This document shows positions 50,710-59,852 of a stretch of 64,000 bases of DNA, one piece after another. The position numbers were made by a program, and so were the translations under genes. The notes beneath the pieces were generated by a model. That model searched no databases and had not been told where the DNA came from. It saw only the letters and a program-made list of their open reading frames with translations. Source of the stretch: Caproicibacterium sp. BJN0003 (GTDB taxonomy: Bacteria; Bacillota; Clostridia; Oscillospirales; Acutalibacteraceae); the NCBI RefSeq assembly GCF_026314295.1, contig NZ_CP111108.1, positions 1,922,001 through 1,986,000 on the forward strand, written 5' to 3'. The number at the start of each line of letters is the position of its first letter. The first letter of the stretch is position 1.

Positions 50710-51468
50710 TTATTTTCTAAGGATTCTCTTCAGGGATTCAACATCCAATAGATTTACCGTCTCAAATTTTCCTTTATAAAAAACTGCCCAATTATTAAAA
50801 ACGCAGGGCAATTCCTTCGCTTTCTGCAGCGTATCCACTTGAATAAAAGACGCGGAAACATTATTTGTTTCACAATACTGCTTAATCGTTTCAATCTTTT
50901 GATAGATATAAGGACATTGCATATCATAATAAATGGTCAAATCTTCACTCTGAATCTTTAGGGTTTTCGCATTTTGCGCAAACCTCGGCGTTGTCCCATC
51001 AAAAGAAAGTGCAAGAAGGTTATATCCACTGTTGGTCGTATCCACAATTTCAAAACCAAACTTTTTCGCAAAGGATTGGTCTGAAAGCCAGGCCTTTTGT
51101 TTAGCTGCTCCCAGCATGCAAACGCCGGATTTTCCCTTCTGTTTGGCATCAGCCAAACAATATTCCATCAGTGCTCTCCCATACCCTTTTCCCTTGTAAC
51201 TGCCCAAGACCCATAGGCAATACAGATATTCATAATTATCACCGATAATGGGAACCCAAGCCGTTTCAAGAGGCGCATATTCAATAAAAACAGTCGCCTT
51301 GGCATTGAGCTTTCGAAAGACATGGCCTTCCTTAAGTCGCTCAGAAAGCCATTTCCGCTTTGCCTCAACACCCGGATGCAGCTTTTTGCTGCGGATAATA
51401 CAGCATAAATGCTCACTCGCAAGGTTTTCTGGTGTTAAATTTAAAAAATCCATACTAAAGTTTTCCAT
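50710..51468 (-). CDS. GNAT acetyltransferase with YoaP-like C-terminal domain
   Basis: A 252-residue protein. Residues about 1-150 are a GNAT domain with the acetyl-CoA loop VLGSYKGKGYGRALMEYCL. Residues about 165-250 match the YoaP-like thioredoxin-fold module (YYDMQCPYIYQKIETIKQYC, LPCVFNNWAVFYKGKFETVN). Bacillus YoaP has this layout; its substrate is unknown. ATG at 51468 follows GAGGAAAAG. A hairpin lies 40 bases downstream of the stop. Confidence 0.87.
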   Translation of the reverse strand: MENFSMDFLNLTPENLASEHLCCIIRSKKLHPGVEAKRKWLSERLKEGHVFRKLNAKATVFIEYAPLETAWVPIIGDNYEYLYCLWVLGSYKGKGYGRALMEYCLADAKQKGKSGVCMLGAAKQKAWLSDQSFAKKFGFEIVDTTNSGYNLLALSFDGTTPRFAQNAKTLKIQSEDLTIYYDMQCPYIYQKIETIKQYCETNNVSASFIQVDTLQKAKELPCVFNNWAVFYKGKFETVNLLDVESLKRILRK

Positions 51469-51741
51469 TCTTTTCCTCACTGCAAAATTAATTTCGACCA
51501 ATCTGACTGTTTAAATCCGGCAGAGCTTCCTTGTTTCACAGCTTGCTTTGAAACAGCAGTTTTCGTTTCCACTTAATCATAGTCCTGATGATTTCCACCT
51601 TATAAATATCATTCAGTTCCAAGATCCGTGCAAAGACTACTTTCGTATCACTGCACTGTTCATCCAAAGTATAGTCATATTCTATAATCTTTTCTTTTTA
51701 AGTGAAAATAAGCTCACTAGAACTCCTATCAGTACTACAAA

Positions 51742-51774
51742 AAATGCGGAACGGTCACTGACCGCTCCGCATTT
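51742..51774. terminator. Terminator hairpin
   Basis: AAATGCGGA with TCCGCATTT and inner CGGTCA with TGACCG around one base, a nearly continuous 15-pair stem just downstream of the 51791 gene. Confidence 0.8.
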
Positions 51775-51790
51775 GCACATTGTGACTGAT

Positions 51791-52414
51791 TTAAAAGATC
51801 TGACCTGATAACTTCAGCTTTTCCTTTTGGGGAAACTTGGCGTCGAAATCTTCGGCTTCTTTTTCATCCACAAAATATCCCTCCGGATCTTTGTAGACAC
51901 CTGAAACGCCGTTTAAAAAGCCAGGTTTCAGCTCACAGATCAAAAAATAAGGGACCTCGGCCTCACGCGGTTCGGCATAATAATGAATGCCCTTTGTACT
52001 TGCAACCGTAAAACCGGATTTGCCATAAAAGTTAATATTGCCGGTAATAGCAAGTGCCCCCACGCCTAACTTCCTGGCCTCATTCATGGAGTAGCGCAAC
52101 AGAATAGTCCCATAGCCCTTGCGTTTACACTCTGGTGCAATGCTGATAGGTCCAAAGGTCATAATGGGAATGACTCTGCCATCATCAGCGCAAATTTCAG
52201 AACGAACATACATTATATGCCCAATCAGCTTTCCGTTCTGTTCCATCACAAAATCCAGCTCGGGGACAAAATCCGGTCTGCTGCGAAAAGTGTGCAAGAC
52301 ATAATGCTCCAAACACCCAGGACGGTAAACATTCCAAAACGCTTCGCGCGTCAGATTTTCGGCATTGTTATAATCGCTTTTGGTTTCCAAACGAATCGTG
52401 TACTTATTTTGCAT
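51791..52414 (-). CDS. GNAT-family N-acetyltransferase
   Basis: A 207-residue acetyltransferase. The core is MTFGPISIAPECKRKGYGTILLRYSMNEA (about residues 85-113) with the acetyl-CoA pyrophosphate loop RKGYGT, then GALAITGNINFYGKSGF. It resembles YhbS-type acetyltransferases followed by a short tail (GVYKDPEGYFVDEKEAEDFD). Substrate unknown. GGAGG precedes the ATG. Confidence 0.88.
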   Translation of the reverse strand: MQNKYTIRLETKSDYNNAENLTREAFWNVYRPGCLEHYVLHTFRSRPDFVPELDFVMEQNGKLIGHIMYVRSEICADDGRVIPIMTFGPISIAPECKRKGYGTILLRYSMNEARKLGVGALAITGNINFYGKSGFTVASTKGIHYYAEPREAEVPYFLICELKPGFLNGVSGVYKDPEGYFVDEKEAEDFDAKFPQKEKLKLSGQIF

Positions 52415-52650
52415 AATTTTTCCTCCTAAAATTGATTGCTTTCAACTCTGGGAGGTTCGAGATATGTTCAGCAAACCTCCCGGTCAGCCGACAATCTCCA
52501 AGGTGTTGTTTTTCAAACAGCAGTCTCCTTAAATATTGTATTTGATAAAGCTTCTGCTCTAACACGGTTTATTATAGCGCCATAAAATTTAGAACGCAAG
52601 GGGTAATTATTATAATGAAGTATTTACGATTCAATTTATTTGTGCGATCA

Positions 52651-52775
52651 GCATATCCAATTGGGTTCGACCAGCGCAAGGGCTGTAACGCATCGGACCC
52701 GCGAGTCAGGATTCTGAAGAAGCAGCAAAAGAAAGCTCCTGCTGCTTCGCCTGACCGCACACAATGAGATTCATG
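52651..52775 (+). pseudogene. Relic of a second ceramidase-like gene
   Basis: Reads AYPIGFDQRKGCNASDPRVR and ILKK, then after a frameshift KLLLLRLTAHNEIHGG. This aligns with residues AFTNIGLNRRKDCNALDRRI and KLKLLLLRLTAHNS of the intact ceramidase-like protein at 58365-59639, at both protein and DNA level. Only about 40 of 424 codons survive. The remainder of the 540-base gap 52415-52956 holds no gene. Confidence 0.75.
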
Positions 52776-52956
52776 GCGGAATTTGTTCTACTGTAATGTC
52801 GTCATAATAGTCAATTAATCATCTTCCCTCATGCTTCATTTCCCCTCACTTGATATAAAAATTTTAATGCGCTAAAGTGGAGTTTACAAAACAGAGCATC
52901 AAAAGCGAGGATTAAAATTTTTTGATGCTATATGATAATCGCAGGAAGGTGAAAAA

Positions 52957-53823
52957 ATGGAATGGCTAAAGAATTTGAGCAAAGCCATCGACTACATCGA
53001 AAAGAACTTAGCCGGTAAGATTTCCTATGAAGAAGCTGCCAAAATCGCATGCTGCTCCACCTACTATTTCGAGCGGATATTTTCCTATGTAACTGGTATT
53101 TCGTTATCCGAATACATCAGGCGGCGGAGAATGACACAGGCGGCGTTTGACTTGCAGATGACAGACAGCAAAGTCCTTGATGTGGCACTCAAATACGGTT
53201 ACACTTCCCCCACCTCTTTCAACCGTGCATTTCAGAGTGTGCATGGAATTTCCCCGATCTCTGCAAAAGCACAGGGAAGCGTATTGCATGCATATCCGCC
53301 TATTCGCTTTTCAGTCAAAATTACGGGAGGTAATGTTATGCCCTATCGGGTCGAAGAAAAAAAGGCCATGCGCATTGTAGGCATCCGTATTCCGCTCACA
53401 TTAGATATGGAAGAAAACAAAAGAAACGTCCCGCCTTTCTGGGAAAAAGCATTAAAAAGCAGCCAATTTCTGGAAATCTGCCATCTGTCAAACCAGTCCC
53501 CACAAGGTGTGCTGGGAATTACCGCATGTCAAAGCCCCAACAAAATTTATTATTACATAGGGGCCGCAACCGATCAGCCTGTGCCAAAAGAAATGTTTGA
53601 GTATGAAATTCCGGCGGCGACATGGGTGATTTTTGAGAGCGACGGGTATTTTAAAGAATCCATTCAAAGCATTTTCAGGCGCTTTCTTACAGAGTGGCTT
53701 CCATTTTCAGGTTATACTTATGCAGAACTGCCGGATATTGAAGTCTATCCGATCAGCGAGGAAAGGCCACGGGCAGGGCACTCCGAAGTTTGGATTGCAG
53801 TAAAAAAAGAAAAGGAGAATTGA
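52957..53823 (+). CDS. AraC-family regulator with GyrI-like effector domain
   Basis: A 288-residue regulator. Residues about 8-105 are the double helix-turn-helix of AraC proteins ([40 protein letters not shown]). Residues about 125-285 form a GyrI-like small-molecule domain. It heads an operon with a free-standing GyrI-like protein and an ABC-2 exporter, so it is likely the drug-sensing activator. GAAGGTG precedes the ATG. Confidence 0.92.
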   Translation: MEWLKNLSKAIDYIEKNLAGKISYEEAAKIACCSTYYFERIFSYVTGISLSEYIRRRRMTQAAFDLQMTDSKVLDVALKYGYTSPTSFNRAFQSVHGISPISAKAQGSVLHAYPPIRFSVKITGGNVMPYRVEEKKAMRIVGIRIPLTLDMEENKRNVPPFWEKALKSSQFLEICHLSNQSPQGVLGITACQSPNKIYYYIGAATDQPVPKEMFEYEIPAATWVIFESDGYFKESIQSIFRRFLTEWLPFSGYTYAELPDIEVYPISEERPRAGHSEVWIAVKKEKEN

Positions 53824-53827
53824 GAAA

Positions 53828-54283
53828 GTGGATTACCAGATTGAAATTAGAACTATTGAATCGGTTCGTGTTGCGTTCCTGCACTACAAAGGGATTGCCA
53901 CCGAGGCAAATCAGTTTTTCCCTAGTGTTTTTAAGTCAATTCAGGGGAAATCAAACGGTGCGTCGTTTTTCTGCTACTATGTAATGAACCCAAAAACGAA
54001 AATAGGAGAAATGGATTTATGCGTACCAACTAAGGAAACTCCAATCGGCAATGGAATTGAAGTAAAAGAAGTCCCTTCTGTCAAGGCGGTATGCACCACG
54101 CATACCGGCCCATATGAAACCTTATCTCATGCTTATGAAGCAATCAGCCAATATGCCGCAGAGCATGAGCTGCAATTACAACCACCGTTCCGTGAGGTTT
54201 ACATCAAAGGTCCCGGAATGTTTTTGAAAGGGAACCCAAATAAGTACATCACAGAAATTCAGTTTCCGATCAGGGAGGATTAA
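53828..54283 (+). CDS. GyrI-like (SOUL/BmrR effector fold) domain protein
   Basis: A 151-residue single-domain GyrI-like protein: [20 protein letters not shown], then [20 protein letters not shown] and a C-terminal EIQFPIRED. Such proteins bind or hydrolyse small hydrophobic toxins. GTG start; AAGGAG lies about 10 bases upstream. The preceding stop is 4 bases away and the next ATG lies one base after its TAA, so it is tightly coupled in the operon. Confidence 0.85.
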   Translation: MDYQIEIRTIESVRVAFLHYKGIATEANQFFPSVFKSIQGKSNGASFFCYYVMNPKTKIGEMDLCVPTKETPIGNGIEVKEVPSVKAVCTTHTGPYETLSHAYEAISQYAAEHELQLQPPFREVYIKGPGMFLKGNPNKYITEIQFPIRED

Positions 54284-54284
54284 A

Positions 54285-55223
54285 ATGATCGCTATCAGCG
54301 TTAAAGACCTTGTAAAAAAATATAAGAACGGAGTACAGGCGTTGGATGGCCTTACTTTGACGGTGAATGAAGGCGAAATTTTTTCTCTGCTGGGACCAAA
54401 CGGCGCAGGAAAATCGACTCTTATCAACATACTGACCACTTTTCTGTGTCCTACATCCGGCAGCGTGATTCTATTGGGAAAAGATGCAACCCATGAGGCG
54501 GCTGCAATCCGCACACAAATTTCTTGCGTGGCGCAGCGCACTTCCATTGATTCACACCTGTCTCTTACGGAAAACATGATGTTTCAAAGCAGACTTTATC
54601 GGATACCGAAGTCGGAAGCGCAAAAGCACATGAAATCGTTAATTTCTCACTTTGGTTTGGAACGGTATTTAAAATATCCGGTTTCGTCTTACTCCGGCGG
54701 AGTAAAACGGAGGCTTGATATTGCGCTTAATATGATGTCTAAGCCAAAAATCCTGTTTTTGGACGAACCGACTGTCGGCATGGATATTAGGTCCCGCATG
54801 GCAATGTGGGATATGGTAAAGAAAATCAGAAACGACTTTGGCACTACGATTTTTTTAACAACTCACTATCTGGAAGAAGCCAATCAACTAAGCGATACCA
54901 TCTGCATCATGAAAAGCGGAAAAGAGGTTATAGAGGGTTCTCCGAATACTCTTCGAGAGTACTTACGTCAGGATATGCTGACAATCAACTTTCCATCGAA
55001 AGAAGAAGCCAAAAACTGTTTTGGCCCATTAAAAAGCGTGATCAAATTGAAAGAATCGGATTTGCGCCATGATAAAATTATCACCAGTCTAAAAAATGGT
55101 CACGTGGATTTGGAAAAAGCAAACCGGTGGTTGCTTAATCATGATATTCCTTTCCTTGGTATTGAAATCACGCAGCCCACTCTGGAAGACGTTTTTATCA
55201 GGTTAACCGGTGAAGAGATGTAA
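54285..55223 (+). CDS. ABC-2 type exporter, ATP-binding subunit (DrrA-like)
   Basis: A 312-residue ATPase. Walker A GPNGAGKST (about residues 36-44), signature YSGGVKRRLDIALNM, Walker B ILFLDEPTVGMD and the H-loop TTHYLEEANQL are intact. The C-terminal 80 residues match DrrA-type regulatory tails. It pairs with the permease at 55237. The AraC and GyrI-like partners indicate antibiotic or toxin export. Confidence 0.94.
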   Translation: MIAISVKDLVKKYKNGVQALDGLTLTVNEGEIFSLLGPNGAGKSTLINILTTFLCPTSGSVILLGKDATHEAAAIRTQISCVAQRTSIDSHLSLTENMMFQSRLYRIPKSEAQKHMKSLISHFGLERYLKYPVSSYSGGVKRRLDIALNMMSKPKILFLDEPTVGMDIRSRMAMWDMVKKIRNDFGTTIFLTTHYLEEANQLSDTICIMKSGKEVIEGSPNTLREYLRQDMLTINFPSKEEAKNCFGPLKSVIKLKESDLRHDKIITSLKNGHVDLEKANRWLLNHDIPFLGIEITQPTLEDVFIRLTGEEM

Positions 55224-55236
55224 AGGAGGCCAGTTG

Positions 55237-55992
55237 ATGGACGTTTTAACTTTACTTAAACGAGATATAAAGTGGCGTTTCCACAACGCCTTCACGATCG
55301 TGATTACCATTTTACAGCCTATGCTTTGGCTGGTTTTATACAGTGCTGTCGCCGGACAAGCGATGCAGGGCATTGGAATTCAAAACTATACGGCTTTTAT
55401 TCTCCCCGGACTGATTCTATTGGTATGCTTCGGAACTTGCAGCAGCAGCGGCATTATGAATTACCTTATGAAAACAGACGGTAGTTTCTACCGGATACTG
55501 ATTGCTCCAGTTCAAAGAAGTTCGATCGTTCTTGGTCAGGTATTGGAAGCGGTATTATGTACCTTTCTTGAAGTCGCCATTATGTGCGTTGTCAGCCTGT
55601 TTTTCTCGGTAAAAATCGCTTCGGGATTTTCTGGACTGCTTATCATTATTTTGCTTGTCTTTTTGACGGCTTTCTTTATGGCAGGATTAACTTATGCAAT
55701 CAGTCTTTGCCTTCCCAATGAATTCCTTTATGAAACCGTAATGAATGCGATTGTTTTGCCGATCTTTTTTCTCAGCACAGCGCTATTTCCAGAAGATAAA
55801 TTATCCGGTGGACTTAAAATTGCAGTCAATCTGAACCCGTTTACTCACGTAATCAATGTCTTACGGGATCTAATCTTACAGGGAAATATTGTTATCCATG
55901 ATGTAATTTTAGCCATTCTTTTACTTGCCATTCTGTGCCTGATCAGCTTTTCATGGGCATTGCACAGATTAAAAAAAGAGACAAGTCTATAG
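55237..55992 (+). CDS. ABC-2 type exporter, permease subunit (DrrB-like)
   Basis: A 251-residue membrane protein with six hydrophobic segments and the ABC-2 pattern RDIKWRFHNAFTIVITILQPMLWLVLY, YTAFILPGLILLV and, near the end, PLFFLSTALFP-type LPIFFLSTALFPEDKL. ATG at 55237 follows AAAGGAGG. It is the last gene of the operon and forms the membrane channel for the ATPase encoded just upstream. Confidence 0.92.
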   Translation: MDVLTLLKRDIKWRFHNAFTIVITILQPMLWLVLYSAVAGQAMQGIGIQNYTAFILPGLILLVCFGTCSSSGIMNYLMKTDGSFYRILIAPVQRSSIVLGQVLEAVLCTFLEVAIMCVVSLFFSVKIASGFSGLLIIILLVFLTAFFMAGLTYAISLCLPNEFLYETVMNAIVLPIFFLSTALFPEDKLSGGLKIAVNLNPFTHVINVLRDLILQGNIVIHDVILAILLLAILCLISFSWALHRLKKETSL

Positions 55993-56026
55993 TGCAAACA
56001 ATCTTCTCAGCAGAAAAGGGTCACTG

Positions 56027-56620
56027 TTATGGCGGTAAATGTTCAGAAAGCACGGGCTGAAGAATCTTTTCCAATTTTTTCTTGTCTATCTTTTTGAGAA
56101 GAAGGGGGCCAACAAAAGCACCGCAAATTGTACCGATCGTCAACAGCCCTACGAGTTGCCAATCGATACTTCCTATCCCAAGATGTGTGATAAAACCAGT
56201 AACTGCTATGCCAAATAGCACAAGCACTGAAGTTCCTACAGCTTCAAGGGCCTGACATCCAAGGATCATAAGTCCTGCGATAATAGGACCGCCTCCGCTA
56301 AGACCAACAAGTCCAGACATAATTCCACCAAGCAGACCAAAACAAACGGCTTTTATAGTGTTGGATCTCTTATGGAGCTGACTGACATCCTCGCTATTTT
56401 CCTTTTTGTGCTTATTCTTTATGCATGAGACAAGCATTTGTACTGCCAGTAACAACAGAATAATTCCGGTCAATTTATTATATAGGTTCTGCGGCAGAAA
56501 CCCTGAACATAGGGAACCTACAATAGACCCAACCACACCGCCAATTAACATCGTAAGTCCAAAGCGCCAGTTTACATTTCCAGCCTTCCGCAACCAATTA
56601 CGATTATGTACATATTCCAC
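56027..56620 (-). pseudogene. TauE/SafE-family permease lacking its N-terminal helices
   Basis: The frame reads GNVNWRFGLTMLIGGVVGSI, then CFGLLGGIMSGLVGLSGGGP and GTSVLVLFGIAVTGFITHLG. This is the second half of repeat 1 and all of repeat 2 of TauE/SafE permeases, normally about 250 residues. About 60-70 residues including two helices are missing at the start. The GTG at 56620 has no ribosome site. It is probably a 5'-truncated gene, though expression of a short form cannot be excluded. Confidence 0.65.
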
Positions 56621-56801
56621 CTCTGTTATTTCGCTGCAAAAGCATATGATCTTCTGACTTTATATTTCTTCTCGCTTTTGCTCGCATTAAAGACTACCAT
56701 TATTTTTATAAAGATAGTGTTAAGATCCATAAAGGCAGTATTAATACTTTATAAAGACCGGACAAAACTGATTTTTTATTGGCCTTGAACCGCCTTTTTT
56801 C

Positions 56802-56840
56802 AGTAAAAGACCGACAATCAAAAATTGTCGGTCTTTTACT
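56802..56840. terminator. Terminator with 17-bp perfect stem
   Basis: AGTAAAAGACCGACAAT pairs with ATTGTCGGTCTTTTACT around CAAAA. It isolates the TauE remnant from the LytTR operon. Confidence 0.88.
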
Positions 56841-56965
56841 TTGCTTATCTTTATGAAAATTTGAACGAACAACCACCTATGCTCAAAATATAACCACTTA
56901 TTCAAAAATATTGGAATTTAAATCATACATTCATTATACTAGAAACGTACGAAAGCGGTGAGCAG

Positions 56966-57406
56966 ATGGAAATAGAAATTAAAGTAGATAACTCCTGCAA
57001 AGAACCTAAAATCATCGTTATGACAAATGAGGTAACAGAGGAAATCAATAATCTCGTTAAGAGGATTTCGCAAGTAGCACCACAAATGATGATTGGATTT
57101 CGAGAAGGTGGTGCTGAGATCATAGAACAGGAAAAAATCAGCCGAATCTATGCTGAAAATGGAAAGGTCTTTGCCATTGCAGATGGGAATACGTATACCC
57201 TGCGATTGCGCTTGTATGAGCTCGAGGAACGACTAAACAAAAACTACTTCGTCCGAATTTCAAATTCGGAAATTATTAATTTGAAAAAGGTCAAGAATTT
57301 TGATCTTCGTTTGACTGGCACCATTTGTGTGAAGTTAGACGATGGTACCGTTACCTACGTATCACGTCGATTTGTCACCAAAATCAAACAGATACTTGGA
57401 ATATGA
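56966..57406 (+). CDS. LytTR DNA-binding domain regulator
   Basis: A 146-residue protein whose residues about 45-145 are a LytTR domain (YAENGKVFAIADGNTYTLRLRLYELEERL, NYFVRISNSEIINLKKV, YVSRRFVTKIKQILG). No receiver domain is present. Such stand-alone LytTR proteins are usually encoded with a DUF3021 membrane protein, as here, which may hold or modulate the regulator. GCGGTGAG precedes the ATG. Confidence 0.92.
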   Translation: MEIEIKVDNSCKEPKIIVMTNEVTEEINNLVKRISQVAPQMMIGFREGGAEIIEQEKISRIYAENGKVFAIADGNTYTLRLRLYELEERLNKNYFVRISNSEIINLKKVKNFDLRLTGTICVKLDDGTVTYVSRRFVTKIKQILGI

Positions 57407-57416
57407 GGTGAATAAA

Positions 57417-57896
57417 ATGAAGAAAAAAACGAAATTTGCTCTTTCTTGCTTTCTCGGTGCAACGCTCGGTTTAACAATTGCTGTGATTATAACAATCATC
57501 ATTTCAGTAACTCTTCATGATGGCAAATATTATGCAGTTCCCCCGGAATTAATCAGTACTTGTGGGAACGAAATAAATGCTGTAATAATTCAAACAATTC
57601 TTTCGCTGTTTTATGGAGCCGTATGGGGTGGAGCCTCTTGGATTTGGAGTATTGACCACTGGAGCATTCTGCGGCAAACCATTACACATTTGGTTGTCTG
57701 TTCAACAGCAACTCTTCCAATTGCATATTTCGCCTACTGGATGCCTCATAATGTCAAAGGGATTTTGATCTATTTTGGTATTTTCTTTGTCATCTATCTG
57801 ATTATTTGGATTTTTCAGTATTTAAGTACGAAAAAACGATTACAACAGATAAATGAGAAGCTTCATAACAATTATGACAAGAAACACGAAATCTGA
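57417..57896 (+). CDS. DUF3021-family membrane protein
   Basis: A 159-residue membrane protein with four hydrophobic segments (FLGATLGLTIAVIITIIISV, TILSLFYGAVWGGASWIWSI, ITHLVVCSTATLPIAYFAYW, ILIYFGIFFVIYLIIWIFQY). The pattern and the partner LytTR gene 10 bases upstream identify DUF3021. GAGGTG precedes the ATG at 57417. Likely an anti-activator or sensor for the LytTR protein, by analogy with LytTR regulatory systems. Confidence 0.88.
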   Translation: MKKKTKFALSCFLGATLGLTIAVIITIIISVTLHDGKYYAVPPELISTCGNEINAVIIQTILSLFYGAVWGGASWIWSIDHWSILRQTITHLVVCSTATLPIAYFAYWMPHNVKGILIYFGIFFVIYLIIWIFQYLSTKKRLQQINEKLHNNYDKKHEI

Positions 57897-57981
57897 CAGT
57901 CATTTGATCTCTTTAATTTTTAACGTAAATACTACTCTCGATCTACTTTTAATGAAACCTTAATTTTACTAGGTTCGTGTC

Positions 57982-58057
57982 ATAACGCTCACACTGCTGG
58001 CAAAGCCGTCCAATTTGACGGCTTTGCTTTTTCTCGGCTTTTTTTCATTTATTTTTT
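57982..58057 (+). repeat. Diverged terminator repeat, family 2 copy B
   Basis: Aligns with 19050-19127. Stem GCAAAGCCGTC (58000-58010) with GACGGCTTTGC (58017-58027), followed by TTTTTCTCGGCTTTTTTT. Terminates the LytTR-DUF3021 operon. Stem bases differ from copy A in paired fashion. Confidence 0.65.
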
Positions 58058-58246
58058 AAGTTCACTTTTTGGCAAATAGAATAATACAAAGGCTACAATG
58101 ACAGGTCATCCGATTTAATCGATAGAGGGGTAAGTAAGCCCAGCTTGATCTGCTTCTAGATTTAACGAATCATTAATCTGTATCCATTTTTTGTGATATA
58201 CTCATATTACAATGAAAAATAAAGTCATTTAGAAGGGTCTGATGAT

Positions 58247-58312
58247 ATGAAACTAGCCATTGTCACTGCTCCATGCAAAGTTATTTTGGATAGAGACTGC
58301 ATGGAGTACTAA
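58247..58312 (+). CDS. 21-residue leader peptide candidate
   Basis: ATG at 58247, nine bases after AGAAGGG, encodes MKLAIVTAPCKVILDRDCME plus Tyr and stops with TAA inside the loop of the hairpin that follows. It lies 53 bases upstream of the ceramidase-like gene. Its coding sequence overlaps both of two alternative stems, the arrangement of a translation-controlled attenuator. It could instead be a chance frame. Confidence 0.4.
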   Translation: MKLAIVTAPCKVILDRDCMEY

Positions 58313-58345
58313 TCTATCCGGGTAACTTTGCGCCTTTTCATTTTA
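58269..58345 (+). promoter_or_regulatory. Attenuator-like pair of mutually exclusive hairpins
   Basis: Stem 1: CTCCATGCA (58269-58277) with TGCATGGAG (58298-58306). Stem 2: GCAAAGTTA (58275-58283) with TAACTTTGC (58323-58331), continued inside by T-G wobbles and GGATAGA (58288-58294) with TCTATCC (58313-58319), about 19 pairs in all, followed by GCCTTTTCATTTT. The two share bases 58275-58277 and cannot both form. Stem 2 resembles a terminator just before the ceramidase-like gene. Confidence 0.55.
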
Positions 58346-58364
58346 AATTAAGGAGTAAAGTACC

Positions 58365-59639
58365 ATGAAAAATAAAATTTTGATGCTAGGATTTTCTGAA
58401 ACGGATATCACGCCATCTAAACCGATAGAAACCATAGGCTTTGGCCGCGCAGATGAGCTGTCCCGCGGCATCCTGCATCCGCTTTCGGCACAGGTAGCCG
58501 TATGGCAGCTAGGTGAAGAACGATGCTGTGTCGTTACCATCGATCACATTGGTTTTTCAAAACAGCATGCAAATACTCTGCGGGATGAAATGGCAAAAGT
58601 TTTGTGCATTTCCCGCGAAAAAATCATGCTTTGCTTTTCTCACTGCCATTGTGCACCGAATGAAAGCGCTTCACCGGAGTATTACCGCTCCGTATGTGAC
58701 CGTGTAAAAGATGCTGCCGCCTTAGCCCTACAGGACATGGCTCCCGTAAATGCCGTATGGGGAAATGCTTTTACCAATATCGGGCTAAATCGGCGCAAGG
58801 ACTGTAATGCACTGGATAGGCGGATCGGAATTCTAAAGATCTGTGATTCCAGAAGTGGTAAGCTAAAGCTTCTGCTGCTTCGTTTGACCGCGCATAATAG
58901 TGTACTGAAAGCAGATAACTACCTGATTTCCCCAGATTATTTCGGTACTGTCCGGGATGCTCTGAGGAAAGAATTCGGATGTCCGATCATGGTAACCCAA
59001 GGGGCATCTGGAAATATTGCACCGCGATACTTTAAATCTGCTATCAATCCGCCTGATGCTAATGATGAACGCTTTATTCGCTCAGATACAGCACTTGAAG
59101 ACATGGCAAAAACTGTACTGTACGACATAAAACCCGTTGTCATGTCCCTATGTCCACAAAAAATTGATCAGCTTTCCATGTACTCGCGTCAGATCGAATT
59201 GAAAGCTGATGTGCCGTCTTATCCGCGTGCCATGGAAATCGCAGACGAAGCCCAAAAGTATTGCGGCATTGACGGTACGGATTGGCTAAAGCAAGTACAG
59301 CATTTGCTCCAAAATGATATTCATCAGCAAACGGAGAAAATCGAAGTGCAATACTTTTCCCTCGGAAACGGCTGTCTATGCGGCGTTGCAAACGAGATCA
59401 TGGTGGAATTTGCTCTGCGTGTTTCAGAATTTCTCCATAACGATTTCTTTTATTTCGGCGGCTATACAAACGGCTGCACCGGCTATTTCCCGACGGAAGA
59501 GGAATTCGACAAGGGCGGCTATGAGGTTTACTGGTCCATGCTGATTTATTATGTGTACCATGGCCGAGTGTTTCCCCTTCGCCGTGATTCGGCATCTGAG
59601 CTAATCCGATTTGTTACAGAGAACGCCCCCAATATTTAG
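58365..59639 (+). CDS. Neutral/alkaline ceramidase-like hydrolase
   Basis: A 424-residue protein matching the N-terminal catalytic region of the neutral ceramidase family: LGFSETDITPSKPIETIGFG, the metal block CFSHCHCAPNES (family SHTHSGP), RRIGILKICDSR, LLRLTAHNSVL and TQGASGNIAPRYF. It is shorter than secreted ceramidases, lacks a signal peptide and has a modified metal motif, so the substrate may differ (other amides). AAGGAG precedes the ATG. An attenuator-like structure precedes the gene and a dead paralogue lies at 52651. Confidence 0.8.
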   Translation: MKNKILMLGFSETDITPSKPIETIGFGRADELSRGILHPLSAQVAVWQLGEERCCVVTIDHIGFSKQHANTLRDEMAKVLCISREKIMLCFSHCHCAPNESASPEYYRSVCDRVKDAAALALQDMAPVNAVWGNAFTNIGLNRRKDCNALDRRIGILKICDSRSGKLKLLLLRLTAHNSVLKADNYLISPDYFGTVRDALRKEFGCPIMVTQGASGNIAPRYFKSAINPPDANDERFIRSDTALEDMAKTVLYDIKPVVMSLCPQKIDQLSMYSRQIELKADVPSYPRAMEIADEAQKYCGIDGTDWLKQVQHLLQNDIHQQTEKIEVQYFSLGNGCLCGVANEIMVEFALRVSEFLHNDFFYFGGYTNGCTGYFPTEEEFDKGGYEVYWSMLIYYVYHGRVFPLRRDSASELIRFVTENAPNI

Positions 59640-59658
59640 CACTTTTTTGCGTAATAAG

Positions 59659-59690
59659 AAACGAGCAGCCTTTACGGGTTGCTCGTTTTT
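59659..59690 (+). terminator. Terminator after the ceramidase-like gene
   Basis: AAACGAGCA with TGCTCGTTT, 12-base loop, followed by TTTG. Confidence 0.8.
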
Positions 59691-59852
59691 GTTTCACGCT
59701 CTATGCAAACTAAAAAAATTTATAGAACCTGCCAAAATAAGATTTAAAAGCATTATAATAAAAACATAAAAAACAAATGATTGAGTCTCTGTAAAACACC
59801 GAATAACGAAGTACTTAAATTTGAATTCTACAAATATAAAGGAGAGATTCCT

